Of a stretch of 18,551 bases of DNA, positions 14,668 through 18,551 are shown piece by piece. Numbering within the stretch: the first letter of the stretch is position 1; each line of letters starts with the position of its first letter. This DNA is from Bacillota bacterium (GTDB lineage: Bacteria; Bacillota; Clostridia; Acetivibrionales; DTU013): positions 1 through 18,551 of the forward strand of contig JAEZLF010000196.1 in assembly GCA_023435925.1 (NCBI GenBank). The letters are read 5' to 3'. The notes under the pieces were generated by a model. That model worked only from the letters and a program-made list of their open reading frames with translations, did no database searches and was not told where the DNA came from. The position numbers and the translations under genes are program-made.

Positions 14668-15954
14668 CTACACCCAGCCGCGGCTCTTCACAGCTTGTGC
14701 CACACGATTTATGGCAATGACATATGCCGCATCGCGCATGGTTATTTTTTTGGTTTTGGATATCTCATATACAGCCTTAAACGCTGCAGTCATTTTAGTA
14801 TCCAGCTTTTCCAGGACCTCGTCCTTTTCCCAGTAATAATTCATATTACACTGAACCTGCTCAAAGTAACTGCAAGTAACTCCGCCTGCATTCGTCAGAA
14901 AATCAGGCAGAACAAAAATGCCGCGTTCGTTGATGACCTTATCCGCGTCCGGAGTTGTAGGGCCATTGGCAGCTTCCGTAATAACCTTTACCTGTGGGCT
15001 TATCTTATTAACATTGGCAGCGGTAATCTGATTTTCCAATGCAGCCGGTACCAGAATATCAACATCCTGCTCGATCCATGCCTCACCTGGAAGAATTTCA
15101 TACCCAAGTGCTTTTGCTTTCTCTTTATTGATACTGCCAAAGGAGTCTGTGATGCCTGTCAATTCGTCAATATCCATTCCGCCCGCTTTTCTGAAGGTGT
15201 AAGATGCCTTGTCGGTATTGTCCCAGCAGGAAATAGCTATGACCTTTCCGCCAAGCTGTATGTATTTTCTGACAGCATATTGCGAAACATTGCCGAAGCC
15301 CTGGAAGCATGCGGTTGTATTCTCGGGCTTGATACCAAGCTCTTTGAGCGCTTCCCGCAATACATAGATGACTCCGAAACCTGTTGCCTCAGTTCTGCCG
15401 AGTGAGCCGCCCATACCCACAGGTTTACCCGTAATGAAACCGGGATATCTGCCGCCATGGATTGTCTCGTACTCGTCCAGCATCCAAAGCATGTGTTTCC
15501 CATTGGTCATGACATCAGGCGCAGGGACGTCGTTATCAGGGCCAATATTGCGGGACAGCTGGCGCACCCAGCCTCGGCACAGCTGCTCCTGCTCCCGTTC
15601 AGTCATATTGTGGGGATCGCAGATGATGCCGCCTTTGGCTCCGCCTAACGGAATGTCGACAACCGAACATTTCCAGGTCATCCACATGGAAAGAGCGCGG
15701 ATGGTATCAACGGTCTCCATCGGATGGAAACGGATGCCGCCTTTTGCAGGTCCTCTGGCATCATTATGCTGTATGCGGTAGCCTTTGAATACTTTAACAC
15801 TGCCATCATCCATGCGAACCGGGATGGATACATGGTACTCCCGCATAGGCTGGCGAAGCAACTCGCAGGTTGCCTCATCCAGTTCCAGAAGTGATGCTAC
15901 CTTATCAAATTGAGCCTGTGCGGTTTCATAGGGGTTGTAAGATGTGTTGCTCAT
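14668..15954 (-). CDS. gdhA: Glutamate dehydrogenase
   Basis: Cytosolic enzyme interconverting glutamate and 2-oxoglutarate plus ammonia. The 428-residue protein has the Glu/Leu/Phe/Val dehydrogenase layout: a substrate domain with PAKGGIRFHP (69-78, Lys71), TWKCSVVDIPLGGAKGGI (93-110, Lys95 and Lys107) and PAPDVMTN (144-151), then a Rossmann domain with QGFGNVSQ (218-225). The 428-residue length and dinucleotide site resemble the RocG/GudB class, usually NAD-linked. The end of beta-2 reads VIAISCWDN (Cys243, Asp245) where many NAD enzymes have an acidic residue, so cofactor choice is uncertain. ATG 15954 has GGAGG at 15963-15967, 7-8 bases upstream. It is divergent from trmL. Leucine or phenylalanine dehydrogenase is less likely by length and motifs. 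Confidence 0.93.
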   Translation of the reverse strand: MSNTSYNPYETAQAQFDKVASLLELDEATCELLRQPMREYHVSIPVRMDDGSVKVFKGYRIQHNDARGPAKGGIRFHPMETVDTIRALSMWMTWKCSVVDIPLGGAKGGIICDPHNMTEREQEQLCRGWVRQLSRNIGPDNDVPAPDVMTNGKHMLWMLDEYETIHGGRYPGFITGKPVGMGGSLGRTEATGFGVIYVLREALKELGIKPENTTACFQGFGNVSQYAVRKYIQLGGKVIAISCWDNTDKASYTFRKAGGMDIDELTGITDSFGSINKEKAKALGYEILPGEAWIEQDVDILVPAALENQITAANVNKISPQVKVITEAANGPTTPDADKVINERGIFVLPDFLTNAGGVTCSYFEQVQCNMNYYWEKDEVLEKLDTKMTAAFKAVYEISKTKKITMRDAAYVIAINRVAQAVKSRGWV

Positions 15955-16058
15955 TTTAGTGCCTCCAATACATTATTTTTTGTTAATTGGTAAATTAAAT
16001 CAATTTTATCAAAGTAAAGTGCTAAAGAATATTTTTGGAATACCTTTTTCTATAACAA

Positions 16059-16092
16059 TGGGCACTCATCCATATAATAGATGAAATGCCCA
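16059..16092 (+). other. Imperfect inverted repeat in the gdh-trmL intergenic region
   Basis: TGGGCA (16059-16064) and TGCCCA (16087-16092) flank TCATC/GATGA (16066-16070, 16080-16084) around a nine-base AT-rich centre, with a small asymmetric bulge. No T run lies on either side. It sits midway in the 352-base gap between the divergent gdh and trmL starts. The rest of this gap is AT-rich, with an A-rich tract at about 16196-16245 upstream of the trmL promoter; I see no coding sequence or RNA gene there. It may be an operator, but the symmetry is imperfect. Confidence 0.4.
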
Positions 16093-16247
16093 CATGCAAT
16101 ATCCTAATATTTTATCAAACCTATCGGTTACCAAATATGGTGTCATTATATCAATACTGAAAATCGCTGTCAATAGCGGTATACAGATTACATTTTAAAC
16201 AATATGTGGAAATAAAATGAAAACTTAAATAAAATAAAAATTATTCT

Positions 16248-16275
16248 TTGAACTTATAGAATGTGGTAATATAAG
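16248..16275 (+). promoter_or_regulatory. Candidate sigma-A promoter of trmL
   Basis: TTGAAC (16248-16253) and TATAAG (16270-16275) with a 16-base spacer match the housekeeping consensus at 4 of 6 and 5 of 6 positions. An A-rich tract upstream could serve as an UP element. The start point would be about 25 bases before the trmL TTG. It could drive trmL and the following peptidase. Confidence 0.5.
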
Positions 16276-16306
16276 AACAATACACAATAAGCATGGAGTG
16301 AAAAAA

Positions 16307-16795
16307 TTGTCATTACACGTAGCACTGGTTCAACCGGAAATACCACAAAATACTGGCAATATTGCTCGTACCTGTGCAGCAACAGGGACAGGACTGCATC
16401 TTGTCAGACCTTTGGGATTTTCGCTGGAAGACAGATATTTAAAAAGAGCAGGCCTTGATTATTGGAATGAGGTACTTGTCAGCTGCAGTGATAGCTTTGA
16501 GGAATTAAGGGAAAAATACGGCGGGTATACTTTTTTCTTTGCTTCAACCAAAGCAGGAAAGGCATATTCTGAGGTAGTCTATCCAAAGGATAGTTTCCTT
16601 GTGTTTGGAAAAGAGACGGCGGGACTGCCCGAGGAACTGCTGGAGGCTAACAGTGAGACCTGCATAAGGATCCCCATGCGACCGGGGATCCGATCGCTGA
16701 ATCTTTCCAATTCTGTTGCGGTGATACTCTATGAAGTGTTAAGGCAGCAGGGATTTGAAAATTTTGAGTTAAAAGGTAAAATGGGAATGGAGTGA
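16307..16795 (+). CDS. trmL: tRNA (cytidine/uridine-2'-O)-methyltransferase TrmL
   Basis: SPOUT-class methyltransferase (YibK/CspR) that 2'-O-methylates the wobble nucleotide of leucine tRNAs using S-adenosylmethionine, probably as a homodimer. The 162-residue protein has PEIPQNTGNIARTCAATG (10-27), PLGFSLEDRYLKRAGLDYW, and the knot-forming cofactor motifs VFGKETAGLP and MRPGIRSLNLSNSVAVILYE. I place the start at TTG 16307, since GGAGTG at 16295-16300 lies 6 bases upstream and the protein then begins like the family; GTG 16298 is in frame but overlaps that SD. It ends 7 bases before the peptidase gene, so the two form an operon. Confidence 0.94.
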   Translation: MSLHVALVQPEIPQNTGNIARTCAATGTGLHLVRPLGFSLEDRYLKRAGLDYWNEVLVSCSDSFEELREKYGGYTFFFASTKAGKAYSEVVYPKDSFLVFGKETAGLPEELLEANSETCIRIPMRPGIRSLNLSNSVAVILYEVLRQQGFENFELKGKMGME

Positions 16796-16802
16796 TTCTT
16801 AA

Positions 16803-17915
16803 ATGGTAAACAGAGAAAGATTGGTCGAAGAATTTATTCAGTTGACAAGCATCGACAGCCTTTCAAAAAAAGAGCGCAGGATGGCCGATACTCTTACGGA
16901 TAAGCTGAAGGCAATGGGCTTTGAAGTGAGTGAGGATCAGGCTGGGGAAAAAATAGGCGGAGATACCGGAAACCTGATCTGCTCTGTAAAGGGTTCAAAG
17001 GATGTGCCGACTGTTATGCTTACAGCGCATATGGATACCGTTCAGCCCGGAACAGGCAAGAAGCCGGTAGTAGATGGCGATTACATCAAATCAGACGGCA
17101 CTACAGTTCTTGGGGGAGATGACGCTGCTGGAATTGTATGTGCCCTCGAGGCTTTGAGAGTGTTGAAGGAGGACGGACTGGAACATGGCGATATCCAGGT
17201 GGTGTTCACAGTGGCTGAGGAAATTGGACTTATGGGAGCTAAAAACCTTGATTATAGTCTTATAAAAGCCAAATATGGAATAGTCCTTGATACAGGAGGT
17301 ACAATCGGTACGGTTGCAGTAAAGGCTCCCACACAGAATATTATCAACGTTACGATAAATGGAAAGGCTGCTCACGCAGGAGTTGAACCTGAGAAAGGAA
17401 TCAGTGCGATACAGATAGCTGCAGAGGCCATTTCCGGTATGAAGCTGGGCAGAGTGGACTTTGAGACATCAGCAAATATAGGGATTATCAGTGGCGGCCG
17501 CGAGACAAATATCATTTGTGAGAAAGTGGAGATAAAGGCAGAGGCCAGAAGTCGGGATGCACAAAAGCTGGAACAGCAGACTGCCCATATGAAGGATTGC
17601 TTTGAACGTGCGGCTTCTAAATTCGGCGGAAATGTCGATTTTAAGGCTGTAAACGAATATCCCTCCTTCAATATTCCCAAGGACGCTCCAATCCTCGGAA
17701 TTCTGCAAAGAGCAGCAGATAGGGTTCATATTGAATTGGAACCGGAGGAAACCGGCGGAGGCAGCGACACAAACATCTTCAACAGTAAGGGTATCGAAGC
17801 GGTGGATATCAGTGTGGGCATGGATAAAGTACACAGCGTGGATGAGCGTATTCTCATTGACGACTTGGTAAAGGCGACGGAATTTGTATTAGCCATTATT
17901 ACGAATATTGAGTAG
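16803..17915 (+). CDS. M20 family aminopeptidase, PepT-like
   Basis: Predicted two-zinc aminopeptidase of the peptidase T-like M20 group (Bacillus YqjE type), releasing N-terminal residues from short peptides in the cytosol. The 370-residue protein has the first metal motif AHMDTV (75-80, His76 and catalytic Asp78), the bridging aspartate motif LGGDDAAGI (103-111), the catalytic pair Glu139-Glu140 in TVAEEIG (136-142), Asp163 in VLDTGG, a lid/dimerisation domain (about 180-290) with AAHAGVEPEKG, and the last metal ligand His344 in DKVHSVDE. All catalytic and metal ligands expected are present. The start is ATG 16803, with GGAG at 16789-16792 as a somewhat distant SD. True tripeptidase specificity is not shown by sequence. 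Confidence 0.92.
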   Translation: MVNRERLVEEFIQLTSIDSLSKKERRMADTLTDKLKAMGFEVSEDQAGEKIGGDTGNLICSVKGSKDVPTVMLTAHMDTVQPGTGKKPVVDGDYIKSDGTTVLGGDDAAGIVCALEALRVLKEDGLEHGDIQVVFTVAEEIGLMGAKNLDYSLIKAKYGIVLDTGGTIGTVAVKAPTQNIINVTINGKAAHAGVEPEKGISAIQIAAEAISGMKLGRVDFETSANIGIISGGRETNIICEKVEIKAEARSRDAQKLEQQTAHMKDCFERAASKFGGNVDFKAVNEYPSFNIPKDAPILGILQRAADRVHIELEPEETGGGSDTNIFNSKGIEAVDISVGMDKVHSVDERILIDDLVKATEFVLAIITNIE

Positions 17916-17986
17916 GAAAAGACATTTTAAAAGAATCATACGTAATCAATAAATATGAATACAGAGAAATGGAATGGAGGCTCAAC

Positions 17987-18551
17987 ATGGTAAAAAGAAT
18001 TGGGGTAATGACCGGTGGGGGAGACTGCCCAGGATTAAACGCAGTACTTAGAGCAGTTGTAAAAACAGCTATGGTGAAATTTGGCTATGAAGTAATCGGT
18101 TTCAGAGATGGCTACAGAGGACTGGTTCTCAATGACTATGTGAACTTCAAATCAGGCGATGTATCGGGTATCCTGGACAAGGGAGGAACAATACTGGGAA
18201 GCTCCAACAGGGATAATCCGTTTAAATTCAGAGTGGAAAGCAATGGTAAGGTTAACTATGTTGATATGTCAGACAAGGTCATGGAGAATGTCAATTCTCA
18301 TGGCATTGACTGTATGATTCTGATTGGGGGGGACGGTACTCTCACAAGTGCAAGAGATTTTTCCAGAAAGGGTATGAATGTTGTCGGGGTTCCCAAGACT
18401 ATTGACAATGATTTGTCTGCCACAGATACCACCTTTGGATTTATGACAGCGGTGGATACAGCGACAGAAGCAATCGACAAGCTGCATTCTACCGCAGAAT
18501 CGCACCACAGGGTCATGATCCTAGAGGTTATGGGCAGATATGCCGGCTGGA
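17987..18551 (+). CDS. pfkA: 6-phosphofructokinase, 5' part, cut by the window end
   Basis: Glycolytic phosphorylation of fructose 6-phosphate. Only the first 188 codons are in the window. Visible motifs: the N-terminal phosphate-binding MTGGGDCPGLN (8-18), ILIGGDGT (111-118), PKTIDND (136-142, with catalytic Asp140) and MGRYAGW near the edge. The residues that separate donor types are Gly117 (Gly104 in E. coli numbering, as in ATP enzymes) and Lys137 (position 124, as in PPi enzymes), the pattern of the mixed-substrate PFK group. ATG 17987 has GGAGG at 17976-17980, 6 bases away. The 71-base gap after the peptidase shows no hairpin terminator, so linkage with the upstream operon is possible. 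Confidence 0.93.
   Translation, partial: MVKRIGVMTGGGDCPGLNAVLRAVVKTAMVKFGYEVIGFRDGYRGLVLNDYVNFKSGDVSGILDKGGTILGSSNRDNPFKFRVESNGKVNYVDMSDKVMENVNSHGIDCMILIGGDGTLTSARDFSRKGMNVVGVPKTIDNDLSATDTTFGFMTAVDTATEAIDKLHSTAESHHRVMILEVMGRYAGW

Noticed and set aside
16156..16180. ATCGCT/AGCGGT short hairpin in the gdh-trmL gap
   Set aside because: Six pairs including a G-U and no T run; within chance expectation for AT-rich sequence.

Overview
This window comes from the chromosome of a spore-forming member of the Clostridia (low-GC Gram-positive). It carries the sigma-F regulon (spoIIAA-spoIIAB-sigF), a short clostridial spoVAC-D-E operon without Bacillus-type spoVAA/AB, and the Firmicutes rapZ-yvcK-whiA block. 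Several genes use TTG starts with good Shine-Dalgarno (SD) sites. The gene set fits a relative of the cellulolytic cluster III clostridia, but the sequence alone does not fix the genus. No rRNA, tRNA, CRISPR array, insertion sequence or phage gene was seen, and almost all coding space is on recognisable chromosomal genes.

Layout: 51-6778 (+) is an envelope/metabolism block: PHP phosphoesterase, murB, rapZ, yvcK, a glycogen debranching enzyme and whiA. 6817-8549 (+) is the spoIIA operon behind a near-ideal sigma-H promoter. 8614-10818 (+) is a sigma-G/sigma-F-type promoter, a 58-residue single-pass membrane protein and spoVAC-spoVAD-spoVAE. 10852-11404 (+) is a lone CheX-type phosphatase with a second sigma-H-like promoter overlapping a sigma-A-like one. 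On the minus strand, glutamate dehydrogenase (15954-14668) is followed by a 1057-residue multidomain protein (14613-11440): GAF-like region, pyruvate phosphate dikinase ATP-grasp domain, uncharacterised region and nucleotidyltransferase. After a 352-base divergent intergenic region come trmL, a PepT-like M20 aminopeptidase and the start of a 6-phosphofructokinase gene cut by the window end (all +).

How it fits together: the first block couples peptidoglycan precursor synthesis (MurB), control of amino-sugar and central carbon flux (RapZ, YvcK), glycogen use and the division/sporulation regulator WhiA. It runs directly into the first forespore regulator, SigF with its anti-sigma and anti-anti-sigma partners, and then into the dipicolinate channel genes expressed late in the forespore.

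The most interesting points are: (i) the GAF-like/ATP-grasp/nucleotidyltransferase fusion that lacks the phosphohistidine and PEP-binding domains its relatives need; (ii) two short upstream ORFs ending on or one base before the starts of rapZ and sigF, the second lying over a hairpin that can hide the sigF ribosome site; (iii) a CheX-like phosphatase with a sporulation-type promoter; (iv) a small membrane protein overlapping spoVAC. Promoter and leader-ORF calls were read by eye against consensus sequences and have not been tested.
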